Of a DNA stretch of 64,000 nucleotides, positions 27,245-37,405 are shown in pieces. The stretch comes from Mycobacterium sp. SMC-8. GTDB lineage: Bacteria > Actinomycetota > Actinomycetes > Mycobacteriales > Mycobacteriaceae. Made by a program: the position numbers and the translations under genes. Where the stretch lies: contig NZ_CP079865.1 in the NCBI RefSeq assembly GCF_025263565.1, positions 6,510,001 to 6,574,000 of the forward strand, written 5' to 3'. The stretch's first letter is position 1. The number at the start of each line of letters is the position of its first letter. The notes under the pieces are model-generated. The model did not search any database and was not told where the DNA came from. It saw only the letters and a program-made list of their open reading frames with translations.

Positions 27245-27257
27245 GGCTTCTCCTGGG

Positions 27258-27971
27258 TTACGCGACCGGCAGCGGCGCCTGGGATTGCGTCGCCGCGGCC
27301 AGCGTACGGTACTCGTCGGTACCCGCGGCGCCGCTCACGGCGAGTTGCGCGGGCCCGGTCGGTCCGCGGACCTGCGCGGTCCACACCGGCTCGTTGGGTT
27401 TGCCGTCGCTCTCCCCGCCCTCGTAGACCACCCACCGGACTCCGTCGACGTCCTGAACGCCGGTCGGCACCAGCTCGGGGCTGAACGACGCGACGAGCTT
27501 GTCCTCGTCGGCGTTGCTCTGGGTGACACCGAGGTACATCCCGCTCGGGGTCAGGTAGCCGACGACAGCGCCGACCGCGCGGACGGACTGACCGGTGACC
27601 GGGTCGGTGCGGCCGCCCTCGATTCCCTTGCGGCTGCCCGAATTGGCCTGCCAACCGTCGGGCAGCTGCGGCACCCGGATCGGGATGCCGAGCGCGTCGG
27701 CGTCGGCCCGCAGGGCGGCGGCCGCGTCGTAGTCGGGCGCCGGCCCCGGGCCGGGACCGGTCGGGGCGAACGAGCACATGCCCAGCAGGCCGGCCAGTAC
27801 CAGGCAGGCGACCACCAGCGGGGCCATCGACCAGAACATGTCGCGGCCGTCCTGCAGCAGCCGCGACTTGGCGGGCGGCGCCACCGGCGTGACGACATAG
27901 TCGACAGGGCGCTGGCCTGCGGTGCCGGGTTCACCGGTGACCTCGTGGCCCGGCTCGGGCGGCATCGTCAT
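27258..27971 (-). CDS. DUF4245 membrane-anchored protein (Rv1100 type)
   Basis: 237 residues from ATG 27971. A cytoplasmic N-terminus rich in Pro and Glu, a transmembrane helix (MAPLVVACLVLAGLLGMCSF, about residues 62-82) and an extracytoplasmic DUF4245 domain with IRVPQLPDGWQANSG and GMYLGVTQS motifs. The Cys right after the helix is not in a lipobox. The role of the family is unknown. It lies divergently 54 bases from glpX, the arrangement kept in M. tuberculosis (Rv1100/Rv1099c). Confidence 0.88.
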   Translation of the reverse strand: MTMPPEPGHEVTGEPGTAGQRPVDYVVTPVAPPAKSRLLQDGRDMFWSMAPLVVACLVLAGLLGMCSFAPTGPGPGPAPDYDAAAALRADADALGIPIRVPQLPDGWQANSGSRKGIEGGRTDPVTGQSVRAVGAVVGYLTPSGMYLGVTQSNADEDKLVASFSPELVPTGVQDVDGVRWVVYEGGESDGKPNEPVWTAQVRGPTGPAQLAVSGAAGTDEYRTLAAATQSQAPLPVA

Positions 27972-28025
27972 GGCTGCCAGTATCCCAGCTCCCAATTGTG
28001 AACCCGCTAATGGGACAATCTGCCC

Positions 28026-29087
28026 ATGACTTCACCGGATGCTCATCGCGCAAGCGGCTCATCGACCTCTCGGCGTGAAGCCCCGGACCGAAATCTCGCC
28101 CTTGAGCTCGTGCGGGTGACCGAGGCCGGCGCGATGGCGGCGGGCCGCTGGGTCGGCCGCGGCGACAAGGAAGGCGGCGACGGCGCGGCCGTCGACGCGA
28201 TGCGTCAGTTGGTGAACTCCGTGTCGATGCGCGGCGTGGTCGTCATCGGCGAGGGAGAGAAAGACAACGCGCCGATGCTCTACAACGGCGAGGAAGTCGG
28301 CAACGGCGACGGGCCCGACTGCGACTTCGCCGTCGACCCGGTCGACGGCACCACGCTGATGAGCAAGGGGATGCCCAACGCCATCTCGGTCCTCGCGGTC
28401 GCTGAACGCGGCGCGATGTTCGACCCGTCGGCGGTGTTCTACATGAACAAGATCGCCGCCGGGCCCGACGTCGCCGACTTCATCGACATCACGTCCCCGA
28501 TCGCGGCGAACATCCAGCGCATCGCCAAGGTCCGCAAGGCATCGGTCTCCGACATCACCGTGTGCATCCTGGACCGCCCCCGCCACACCAAGCTGATGGC
28601 CGAGGTGCGTGAGGCAGGCGCCCGCATTCGGCTGATCTCCGACGGTGATGTCGCCGGCGCCATCTCGGCGTGCCGGCCCGACTCGGGCACCGACCTGCTG
28701 GTCGGTATCGGCGGCACCCCCGAGGGCATCATCACCGCCGCGGCCATCCGGTGTATGGGCGGCGAGATCCAGGCCACGCTGGCGCCCACCGACGACGCGG
28801 AGCGCCAGAAGGCCGTCGACCGGGGCTACGACCTGGACCGGGTGCTGACGACCACCGACCTGGTGTCCGGTGAGAACGTGTTCTTCTGCGCCACCGGCGT
28901 CACCGACGGTGATCTGCTCAAGGGTGTGCGGTTCTTCGGGGGCGGCTGCACCACCCAGTCGATCGTGATGCGGTCGAAGTCGGGCACCGTCCGCATGATC
29001 GAGGCCTATCACCGGCTCTCCAAACTCAACGAGTACTCCGCAGTGAACTTCACCGGCGACAAGACCGCCGCCTATCCGTTGCCGTAA
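28026..29087 (+). CDS. glpX: Class II fructose-1,6-bisphosphatase
   Basis: 353 residues from ATG 28026. The metal and substrate motifs are [15 protein letters not shown] (about residues 76-90) and [30 protein letters not shown] is the phosphate-binding pattern of the GlpX family. It hydrolyses FBP to F6P and is the main gluconeogenic FBPase of mycobacteria, corresponding to Rv1099c. fumC follows after 42 bases and the two are probably co-transcribed. Confidence 0.97.
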   Translation: MTSPDAHRASGSSTSRREAPDRNLALELVRVTEAGAMAAGRWVGRGDKEGGDGAAVDAMRQLVNSVSMRGVVVIGEGEKDNAPMLYNGEEVGNGDGPDCDFAVDPVDGTTLMSKGMPNAISVLAVAERGAMFDPSAVFYMNKIAAGPDVADFIDITSPIAANIQRIAKVRKASVSDITVCILDRPRHTKLMAEVREAGARIRLISDGDVAGAISACRPDSGTDLLVGIGGTPEGIITAAAIRCMGGEIQATLAPTDDAERQKAVDRGYDLDRVLTTTDLVSGENVFFCATGVTDGDLLKGVRFFGGGCTTQSIVMRSKSGTVRMIEAYHRLSKLNEYSAVNFTGDKTAAYPLP

Positions 29088-29129
29088 CCCGTAACCATCC
29101 CGCCTATCACAAGACGAACAGGGAGCCGC

Positions 29130-30557
<1,428 letters not shown>

Positions 30558-30728
30558 CGCGAGGAGCCAACAGCAGAGGTCGGGCGCCAGTACTGATTCC
30601 TGCCCCCGAGATCTGCCAATCGCCTGACGAATCGTCAAGACCGGCACAAGATTAGGGGGCATCGGACTCGCTGCCGGCGCCTGGACGTGGCGGCGGGTCG
30701 CTCCCCCAGGCAGGAATCAGGAGGTGCG

Positions 30729-30953
30729 GTGTCCGCTTATCCCGACCCCGCAATCGCATCGTCCCCAAGCACTCTGGTCACGACGGCCACCAGCCAGCCC
30801 GCGCTGCGCACCGGCGCCGTCGTGCTGGGTCTGGCCTCGCTGGTCGACCTGTCGAGGGCCAAACGCAGCCGGGGTGGCGCGGATCGCGTGCTGGCGATGT
30901 CGGGGGCGGCCGCGGCGGGCTGGTTCCTGGTCGAGGGGTGCAAGCAGCGCTGA
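30729..30953 (+). CDS. Small hydrophobic protein
   Basis: 74 residues from GTG 30729. AGGAGGT at 30719-30725 is an excellent ribosome-binding site and decides this start over the in-frame ATG-type extension from 30687. A polar N-terminus is followed by two hydrophobic segments (RTGAVVLGLASLVDL and AMSGAAAAGWFLVEG) separated by a basic stretch, giving a likely hairpin in the membrane. No family is recognised. It ends 7 bases from the convergent deacetylase gene. Confidence 0.65.
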   Translation: MSAYPDPAIASSPSTLVTTATSQPALRTGAVVLGLASLVDLSRAKRSRGGADRVLAMSGAAAAGWFLVEGCKQR

Positions 30954-30960
30954 CGCGGGC

Positions 30961-31746
30961 TCAGCGCCCGGGCTCGGTCAGATCGAAGGCCGGCGGACCG
31001 TTCGCGCGCCCGCCGTACAGGCTCCCGGGCGCCCGTGGGCCGAGCAGCTGCGAGACCGTCACCAGGTGGTAGCCGTTGGCGGTGAGCACCGGCAGGAACT
31101 CGGCCATCAGCTCGACCGTCGACGCGAACGTATCGTGCAGCAGCACCACCGATCCCGGGCGGATGTGGCTCATCAGGAGTCGGCGGGTGGCCCCGGTGTC
31201 GGCGGCGTGCTGCCAGTCGTGGGGCACGACGTCCCAGTTGACCGCGGCCAGGCCCTGCCGTCGCGCCTCGGCGAGCACCGTGTCGTCGATCGCGCCGAAA
31301 CCGGTCCGCGCGAGTGTCGGGGTCTGACCCGTCGCGGCCTGGATCGCCGCGGTGGCCCAGCGCAGCTGCGCGGCGATCTCCTCCGGGGGCAGCGTCGTCA
31401 TGTCCGGGTGCTGCCACGTGTGATTGCCGATCTCCATTCCGGCTTCGGCGATGCGGCGGGCCGCGGCCGGGTCGGCGGCCACCTTGTCGCCGATCAGGAA
31501 GAACGTCGCGCGAGCGTCGTTGTCCCGCAGTATCTGAAGAAGGCGGTCGGTGAAGGGGCCCGGGCCGTCGTCGAACGTCAGTGCCACGCACTTGACGCGT
31601 GCGCAGTCCGCCGTGGACGCGGCGGCGGGAGCAGCGACGGGGCCGGCCAGACCACCCGTCACCAGCGCCGCCACCACCGCGACGAAGCGGAACCGGCGCG
31701 CGAAGGCACGCTGGGTGCCGCGTTGCGCGCCGGATCCACTCGTCAC
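30961..31746 (-). CDS. Exported polysaccharide deacetylase (NodB domain, Rv1096 type)
   Basis: 261 residues from GTG 31746. A basic N-region and a hydrophobic helix ending in AAPAAA (residues about 20-44) form a signal peptide. NodB motif 1 is TFDDGP and motif 2 is NHTWQHPDM, which supply the catalytic Asp and the metal His pair. Motif 5 is LLHD. Motif 3, usually RPPYG, is RTGFG here. M. tuberculosis Rv1096 de-N-acetylates peptidoglycan sugars; the same role is likely but the altered motif leaves some doubt. phoH2 lies 16 bases upstream on the same strand. Confidence 0.9.
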   Translation of the reverse strand: MTSGSGAQRGTQRAFARRFRFVAVVAALVTGGLAGPVAAPAAASTADCARVKCVALTFDDGPGPFTDRLLQILRDNDARATFFLIGDKVAADPAAARRIAEAGMEIGNHTWQHPDMTTLPPEEIAAQLRWATAAIQAATGQTPTLARTGFGAIDDTVLAEARRQGLAAVNWDVVPHDWQHAADTGATRRLLMSHIRPGSVVLLHDTFASTVELMAEFLPVLTANGYHLVTVSQLLGPRAPGSLYGGRANGPPAFDLTEPGR

Positions 31747-31762
31747 GGTCGGAACGGTCGGG

Positions 31763-33160
31763 TCACGGCAGGGCGCCCGGGCTGATCTCCTCCAGCATCT
31801 CGGTCACCAGGGCCGCGATCGGCGACCGCTCGCTGCGCAGCAGGGTGATGTGGGCGAACAGCGGATGACCTTTGAGCTTCTCGATCACCGCGGCGACCCC
31901 GTCGTGCCGGCCGACGCGCAGGTTGTCCCGTTGCGCCACATCGTGGGTCAGGACGACCCGCGACCCGGCGCCGAGCCGTGAGAGCACGGTCAGCAGCACG
32001 TTGCGCTCCAGCGACTGGGCTTCGTCGACGATCACGAAGGAGTCGTGCAGCGAGCGCCCGCGGATGTGGGTCAGCGGCAGTACCTCGAGCATGCCGCGGG
32101 ACAGCACTTCCTCCAGCACGGCCGGGCTGGCGAGGCCTTCGAGGGTGTCGAAGACGGCCTGGGCCCAGGGACCCATCTTCTCGCTCTCGCTGCCGGGCAG
32201 ATACCCCAGGTCCTGTCCGCCGACGGCGTAGAGCGGGCGGAACACCACGACCTTGCGCTGGGTGCGCCGCTCCAACACGGCTTCCAGGCCCGCGCACAGC
32301 GCCAGGGCCGACTTGCCGGTGCCGGCTTTTCCGCCGAGCGAGACGATGCCGACCGATTCGTCGAGCAGAAGATCGAGGGCGACGCGCTGCTCGGCGGACC
32401 TTCCCCGGAGGCCGAACACCTCGCGATCACCTCGTACCAACTGCACCAACTTGTCGGCGTTGACGCGCCCGAGTGCGTGAGAGTTGCTGCCCAGCAGGCG
32501 GATTCCGGTGTGGCACGGCAGGTCTCGGGTGACTTCGAGATCGACCTCGCCGTCGGCGAAGAGCGCGTCGATGTCCTCGCCGGCCACCTCCACCTCGGTC
32601 ATGCCGGTCCACCCGGAGGTCACCACGTCCTGGGCGTGGTATTCGTCGGCGAGCAGGCCGACCGCGCCGGCCTTCACGCGCAGCGGGATGTCCTTGCTGA
32701 CCAGCGTGACGCGCTTGCCCTCGGCGGCGAGGTTGGCGGCCACGGTGAGGATCCGGGCGTCGTTGCTGTCGTTGCGAAAGCCGGCCGGCAGCACCGTGGG
32801 ATCGCTGTGGTTCAGCTCGACGTGCAACGTACCGCCTTCTGTCCCAACGGGAATGGGCTCGTCGAGGCGGCCGTGTTCCAGGCGTAGGTCGTCGAACATG
32901 CGCAAGGCCTGTCGGGCGAACCAACCCAACTCGTGGTGGTGACGTTTGGCTTCCAGCTCGCTGATGACGACCAGCGGGACCACCACTTCGTGTTCGGCGA
33001 ACCTTGTGAAGGCCCAGGGATCGGACAGCAACACGGAGGTGTCGAGCACGTAGGTCCGGAGTTCGGATGGCCGGTCCGGACGGGTGAGCGAATCAGTCAC
33101 GTAGCGCTCCTCGAGGCTGCGCGAGTTCCTGCGGCCCCACACGAACTTCTCGGTGGACAC
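31763..33160 (-). CDS. phoH2: PhoH2: PIN ribonuclease fused to PhoH ATPase
   Basis: 465 residues from GTG 33160. GTG 33100 is an alternative, but all 21 codons between them end in G or C, which argues that this stretch is translated. The N-terminal PIN domain begins with [12 protein letters not shown] (Asp40). The PhoH domain has Walker [13 protein letters not shown] and Walker [12 protein letters not shown]. tuberculosis Rv1095 is an ATP-dependent, RNA-unwinding and cleaving enzyme described as the toxin of a phoAT-phoH2 pair. No GC3-consistent antitoxin ORF is evident upstream. Confidence 0.93.
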   Translation of the reverse strand: MSTEKFVWGRRNSRSLEERYVTDSLTRPDRPSELRTYVLDTSVLLSDPWAFTRFAEHEVVVPLVVISELEAKRHHHELGWFARQALRMFDDLRLEHGRLDEPIPVGTEGGTLHVELNHSDPTVLPAGFRNDSNDARILTVAANLAAEGKRVTLVSKDIPLRVKAGAVGLLADEYHAQDVVTSGWTGMTEVEVAGEDIDALFADGEVDLEVTRDLPCHTGIRLLGSNSHALGRVNADKLVQLVRGDREVFGLRGRSAEQRVALDLLLDESVGIVSLGGKAGTGKSALALCAGLEAVLERRTQRKVVVFRPLYAVGGQDLGYLPGSESEKMGPWAQAVFDTLEGLASPAVLEEVLSRGMLEVLPLTHIRGRSLHDSFVIVDEAQSLERNVLLTVLSRLGAGSRVVLTHDVAQRDNLRVGRHDGVAAVIEKLKGHPLFAHITLLRSERSPIAALVTEMLEEISPGALP

Positions 33161-33191
33161 ACAAGCGGTCTCAGGACCGGGGCCGGCCCTC

Positions 33192-33233
33192 TCAATCGGG
33201 ACCGCCCGGACAGCAGAGCATGTCGCTAGCCAT
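33192..33233 (-). CDS. Probable leaderless 13-codon upstream ORF of phoH2
   Basis: ATG 33233 to TGA 33192 encodes [13 protein letters not shown]. On the minus strand TAGCGT, a TANNNT -10, ends 8 bases before this ATG, the spacing expected for a leaderless mRNA. The ORF ends 31 bases before the phoH2 GTG. Two adjacent Cys codons recall the cysteine-responsive leaderless peptides of mycobacteria, though those have longer Cys runs. Low information content; real translation is an inference. Confidence 0.4.
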   Translation of the reverse strand: MASDMLCCPGGPD

Positions 33234-33302
33234 CGGAATCGACGCTACTCCCGCTGCAGCAACCACGCCTTGCAGGCGCGCCGGGACTGCGCGTCGCGTG
33301 CG

Positions 33303-34130
33303 TTAAGAGCTGATGAACTGCGCGAGTTGCGGATCGTCGGCCACGCCCCACGCGGTGATGCGGTCGGAGATGACCTTGCGCAGGTCGTCGCGATCGAAGA
33401 TGTCCGCCTCGGCGACCGTGGCCACCTTGTCCTGGTAGGCGTCGATGTCGCCGCCGACGACGTCGAGACCGGCGGCGCGGCGCGCGATGGCCGCAACGGT
33501 CTCGTCGCGCGTGTAGGTCAGGCAGTGGGCGACGAGGTTGGCGAAGAACTCCTCGTGCCGCTCTTCGTCCTTGGCGATCCGGCCGACGAGCGCCTTGAGC
33601 ACCGGCTCGTCGATCCGCTGCTCCAGGTTGCGGCAGAACACCGCGTGCGCGCGCTCCCACAGCGCCATGAACGCCAGCGTCTCGACCTGGGTGTAGGTGT
33701 CGGCGCGGTAGCCCTTCATCACGTGCTGGACGCGGACGTCCTCGTTGGCGGCCGGGTCGACCTCGCGGGTGACCACCAGGTAGTTGCGCAGCGCGACCGC
33801 GTGCAGGTGCTCCTCGGCGGTCCAGCGGCCCATCCAGCGGCCCCATTTGTCCTCGAGGATGAAGTGTTCGACGAGCTCGCGGTGGTAGCCGGCGAGGTTG
33901 TCCTTGGTGATCAGCAGAATTTCGAGGGCGTCGGTGACGTGCTTGGGCAAGCTCACGTCCGACGGTTCCCAATCCCGACCGCCGAGGAAGGCGAAGTTCT
34001 CCCCCTGGTCGAACGGCACATAGTCGTGGGCGAACCAGACGTCCTCGGTGTCGAGGTGGCGCCGCAACTCCTGCAGCACCACGGGCTCGAGTTCGAGAGT
34101 CAGCGCATTAGCGACAGGTTTCTGTGCCAT
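33303..34130 (-). CDS. desA2: Acyl-ACP desaturase-like diiron protein DesA2
   Basis: 275 residues from ATG 34130; the frame upstream enters the palindromic repeat. A ferritin-like four-helix fold with the diiron pattern ExxH: TAEEHLHA and DEERHEEFF, with further Glu ligands in VEHFILEDKWGRW. DesA2 (Rv1094) is one of the soluble fatty-acyl-ACP desaturase-like proteins of mycobacteria, essential and linked to mycolate production. phoH2 lies downstream on the same strand, after the uORF. The mRNA start was not located. Confidence 0.93.
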   Translation of the reverse strand: MAQKPVANALTLELEPVVLQELRRHLDTEDVWFAHDYVPFDQGENFAFLGGRDWEPSDVSLPKHVTDALEILLITKDNLAGYHRELVEHFILEDKWGRWMGRWTAEEHLHAVALRNYLVVTREVDPAANEDVRVQHVMKGYRADTYTQVETLAFMALWERAHAVFCRNLEQRIDEPVLKALVGRIAKDEERHEEFFANLVAHCLTYTRDETVAAIARRAAGLDVVGGDIDAYQDKVATVAEADIFDRDDLRKVISDRITAWGVADDPQLAQFISS

Positions 34131-34186
34131 GCGGTTACAGTAACCCAATTCTGTGGGGATCGTAAAATTCTTGACCCCCGACACTC

Positions 34187-34249
34187 CGCCGAAATCGCAT
34201 TCCACGCGGCCTGTCGCGCCCGAGGGCCGCGTGGAATGCGATTTCGGCG
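34187..34249. repeat. Palindromic repeat, copy 2 (25-bp perfect arms)
   Basis: Arms 34187-34211 and 34225-34249 are perfect reverse complements over 25 bases with a 13-base loop. The core CGAAATCGCATTCCACGC is the same as in the copy at 11992-12048. It lies 12 bases after the glyA stop and 56 bases before the desA2 start, on the minus strand. It would fold into a very stable hairpin without a following T-run, so it could be a Rho-assisted or hairpin-only terminator, a REP-like element, or a protein-binding site. Confidence 0.88.
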
Positions 34250-34261
34250 TGCATCAGAGCG

Positions 34262-35725
34262 TCAGAGGGTGAGCCCCGGGTAGAGCGGGTTTGCGTCGAG
34301 CAACTCGGCCGAGGCGGCGCGCACCCGCTCGGCGGTGCCGTCGGCCAGCGTGTACTTGGCCTTCGACGGACCATTCGGCCCGGCGGCGGGCTGGGTATTG
34401 CTCAGCACCTCCACCACGAGTTCGGCAACGCGGTCGAAGTCGTCGGCGCCGAAACCACGGGTGGTCAGCGCGGGTGAGCCGAACCGGATACCGCTGGTGT
34501 ACCAGGCGCCGTTCGGATCGGCCGGGACCGCGTTGCGGTTGGTGACGATGCCGGCGTCCAACAGCGCCGACTCGGCCTGCCGCCCGGTCAGCCCGAACGA
34601 CGTCACGTCCAGCAGCACCAGATGGTTGTCGGTGCCGCCGGTCACGAGCCCGGCGTCCCGCTTGAGCAGGCCGTCGGCCAGCGCCTGGGCGTTGTCGGCG
34701 ACGGCCTGGGCGTACTCGCGGAACTCCGGCCGCCGGGCCTCGGCCAGCGCGACGGCCTTGGCCGCCATCACGTGCGACAGCGGGCCGCCGAGCACCATCG
34801 GGCAGCCCTTGTCCACGGCGGGCGCGTACTCCTCGGTGGCCAGCACCAGGCCGCCGCGCGGGCCGCGCAGCGACTTGTGCGTGGTGGTGGTCACGACGTG
34901 CGCGTGCGGAACCGGGTCCTCGTCGCCGGTGAACACCTTGCCCGCCACCAGGCCGGCGAAGTGCGCCATGTCCACCAGCAGCGTGGCGCCGACCTCGTCG
35001 GCGATCTCGCGCATCTTCGCGAAGTTGATCCGGCGCGGGTACGCCGAGTAGCCCGCGACCAGCACCAGCGGCTTGAACTCGCGGGCAGCAGCGGCGACGG
35101 CGCCGTAGTCGATGAAGCCGGTGGTCGGGTCCGTCCCGTACTGGCGCTGATGGAACATCTTGCCGGAGATGTTGGGGCGGAACCCGTGCGTGAGATGCCC
35201 GCCGGTGTCCAGCGACATGCCCAGCAGGCGCTGGTTGCCGAGTTTGGCCCGCAGCTTCTCCCAGTCCGCCTCGGACAGGTCGTTGACGTGCTTGGCGCCC
35301 AGCTCGGCGAGGCCGGGGGCCTCGACACGGGTGGCCAGGATCGCCCAGTACGCGACCAGGTTGGCGTCGATGCCGGAGTGCGGCTGGGCGTAGGCATACT
35401 GCGCGCCGAACAGCTCGCGGGCGTGCTCGGCGGCCAGCGCCTCGACGGTGTCGACGTTCTGGCAGGCCGCATAGAACCGGTGCCCGACGGTGCCTTCGGC
35501 GTACTTGTCGGAGAACCACGTGCCCATGGTCAGCAGGACCGCCGGAGACGCGTAGTTCTCGCTGGCGATGAGTTTGAGCGAATCCCGTTGATCGGCAAGC
35601 TCTTTACGGGTGGCGTCGGCGATGCGCGGCTCGACGGACTCGATCACCCGCAGCGCGGCGCGGTAGGCCTCGCTGGCGGTGTCGGCGTACTCGGCACCCA
35701 GACCTGACGGGGACGAAGAAGTCAT
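34262..35725 (-). CDS. glyA: Serine hydroxymethyltransferase, long form
   Basis: 487 residues from ATG 35725, against about 426 for the M. tuberculosis GlyA1. It makes glycine and methylene-tetrahydrofolate from serine. PLP-lysine is in [40 protein letters not shown] and [16 protein letters not shown] are conserved. Extra length comes from about 25 N-terminal residues, an insertion of some 35 residues around [21 protein letters not shown], and a longer C-terminus. An IS1380 element ends 15 bases before its ATG. On its strand TAGGCT (35738-35733) lies 7 bases before the ATG and could be a leaderless -10. Confidence 0.95.
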   Translation of the reverse strand: MTSSSPSGLGAEYADTASEAYRAALRVIESVEPRIADATRKELADQRDSLKLIASENYASPAVLLTMGTWFSDKYAEGTVGHRFYAACQNVDTVEALAAEHARELFGAQYAYAQPHSGIDANLVAYWAILATRVEAPGLAELGAKHVNDLSEADWEKLRAKLGNQRLLGMSLDTGGHLTHGFRPNISGKMFHQRQYGTDPTTGFIDYGAVAAAAREFKPLVLVAGYSAYPRRINFAKMREIADEVGATLLVDMAHFAGLVAGKVFTGDEDPVPHAHVVTTTTHKSLRGPRGGLVLATEEYAPAVDKGCPMVLGGPLSHVMAAKAVALAEARRPEFREYAQAVADNAQALADGLLKRDAGLVTGGTDNHLVLLDVTSFGLTGRQAESALLDAGIVTNRNAVPADPNGAWYTSGIRFGSPALTTRGFGADDFDRVAELVVEVLSNTQPAAGPNGPSKAKYTLADGTAERVRAASAELLDANPLYPGLTL

Positions 35726-35740
35726 GGCAGAAAGCCTAAA

Positions 35741-37397
35741 CCTCGATCCACTGATGAATTGGGGTAGGTGTGCCTCGCTGGGCTGTTGAGGGCTGGTCCT
35801 GGTCGCGGGCAGGGGGTATCTGCTGGTCTGTCCAGCTGTTCCTGTGCGCTCCGGTCGGGCCTTTCGGCATATGGTCAGGTGGTGGCGATTTCTGGTGGGC
35901 TGTAGCCGATGGTGTTGCGCCACAACGTGAGCCAGTGCTCTGTCCAGGGCCAGTGCGCTGGTAGGTGCAGGATAGGTTGGCGTTGCGGACGGGCCAGGCG
36001 GGCCGGGATAGTGATTATCTTGCGGCGCAGTGTCGCCCCGCGGGCGACCGCGTGGGCACCTCCGGCCAGGACGCCGACGGCGCGCAGCAGGTTGTGGGCG
36101 ATCGCGGCGCACAGGATCCAGGCCGAGTTCGCGCCGAACCGCCCCGAGGGCATGTGCGCCAAAGGTCCGTCGATGAGGTCGGCGAACACGGTTTCGATGA
36201 TGGCGTGGCGGCGATGAGTGATGTCAGCGGCGTCGACGGGTTCGTCGGAATTGGTGAAGAACGGGTGGTACCGCCACACCGGAAACAGCGCATCGAGGAA
36301 CCGCGCGTCTTTGACCCGGCGCACGACCAACCGGGCGGTCACCGGAGTCTTGGTGGAACCGAAGGCTGTGTAGGTGGTTTCGGCGACTTCGGCATCGGAG
36401 ATCCAGGCGCCGGTGTCGGGGTCACGCACAGCACCGGGATAGTTCACCGGGGTCCACGCGGTCTCGGGAATTGCGTCAATGGCGGCGGCAACTGCGGCGG
36501 TCTTGGTCAGCACCAGCGAGAACCGGACACCTGCTCGGTGGCAGGCGGTGACCACGGTGCTATTGCCGTAGGCCGAATCGCCACGCACCAGGATCTGCCC
36601 GGTGACCCCGGCAGCACGGGCGGTAGCGGCCGCTTGAGCGATCATGCGGGCTGCGCCCTTGCCGGAGTTGGCCTTGCCCGCCCGCAACCTCGCCCCGGCG
36701 ATCACCGGCGCACCGTGGTCGGTGCTGATCGTGGTGATCAACGGTGAGAGGCCTTTGCGCAGGATCTGCCTGCCGGCGATCTTGGTGTGTCCGTAGCTGG
36801 CGCCCTGCTTGGCGTGCCCGTAGACCGGGCGTAGTAGTGAGTCGATGTCGATGAACGCCCGTCCGTCGGCGCCGGGCAACAGATCGACACGCCCGCACAG
36901 CGCGGCCAGGTGTTCGCGCAGGACAGATTCGAGCTGGCGGGCATGCCCGAAGGTGAACTCCCGCAATAAGGTTCCGATCGTCGACGGGGCGTACACACCA
37001 CCGAAGAGGGTCTTCATCCCACCCGAGCGCACAACGTCTAGGTCATCAATGCTGTCCGCGCCGGCGCACATCCCGGCGATCAGCGTGGTCAGCTTCGGTG
37101 ACGGATGGGCCGCACCCGAACGGATCCGCTCACAGGTGAACCGGATCTTGTCGGCCAATAGCTGCGACAGACCGGTCTGGCCGGCCAGGGTCATCACCGG
37201 CACCAGCCCGGCGCACGACACGAGATGTGCATCATCGAAGACCGCCGACGACACGGCGAACCTATGGGACACTTGCACCGGAAGTGCCTTTCTGAACGTG
37301 GGCTGATCGAAGTGTGGTAACTCCAATCATCCCAGCTCAAAGGGCACTTTCCTTACATCAACACCCTCCGAACAGGCGATTCATCGGTGGATCGAGG
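35741..37397 (-). mobile_element. Complete IS1380-family insertion sequence
   Basis: 1657 bases. Terminal inverted repeats are 35741-35760 and 37378-37397, CCTCGATCCACTGATGAATT against CCTCGATCCACCGATGAATC, 18 of 20 identical. The target CTAAA is duplicated at 35736-35740 and 37398-37402, showing a simple transposition event. One intact transposase on the minus strand fills it. It separates the DUF885 gene (stop at 37406) from glyA (start at 35725), which were about 18 bases apart before insertion. Confidence 0.92.
35875..37278 (-). CDS. IS1380-family DDE transposase
   Basis: 467 residues from GTG 37278 ([14 protein letters not shown]), the usual start for the family; GTG/ATG 37326 adds 16 residues of doubtful value. 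The first catalytic Asp is in [13 protein letters not shown], the second in [14 protein letters not shown], and the Glu in [18 protein letters not shown], giving the DDE set of the IS4/IS1380 superfamily. The frame is uninterrupted, so the element may be active. Its transcription points toward glyA, and read-through could contribute to glyA expression. Confidence 0.93.
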   Translation of the reverse strand: MQVSHRFAVSSAVFDDAHLVSCAGLVPVMTLAGQTGLSQLLADKIRFTCERIRSGAAHPSPKLTTLIAGMCAGADSIDDLDVVRSGGMKTLFGGVYAPSTIGTLLREFTFGHARQLESVLREHLAALCGRVDLLPGADGRAFIDIDSLLRPVYGHAKQGASYGHTKIAGRQILRKGLSPLITTISTDHGAPVIAGARLRAGKANSGKGAARMIAQAAATARAAGVTGQILVRGDSAYGNSTVVTACHRAGVRFSLVLTKTAAVAAAIDAIPETAWTPVNYPGAVRDPDTGAWISDAEVAETTYTAFGSTKTPVTARLVVRRVKDARFLDALFPVWRYHPFFTNSDEPVDAADITHRRHAIIETVFADLIDGPLAHMPSGRFGANSAWILCAAIAHNLLRAVGVLAGGAHAVARGATLRRKIITIPARLARPQRQPILHLPAHWPWTEHWLTLWRNTIGYSPPEIATT

Positions 37398-37405
37398 CTA
37401 AACGT

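Noticed and set aside
33097..33195. Possible phoAT antitoxin ORF overlapping the internal phoH2 GTG by GTGA
   Set aside because: It would start with TTG, have 32 codons with poor third-position GC, and compete with a frame of perfect GC3 bias that belongs to PhoH2.
35965..36747. Plus-strand frame inside the IS1380 transposase
   Set aside because: Antisense shadow of the transposase gene; Gly/Asp-rich with no homology I recognise.
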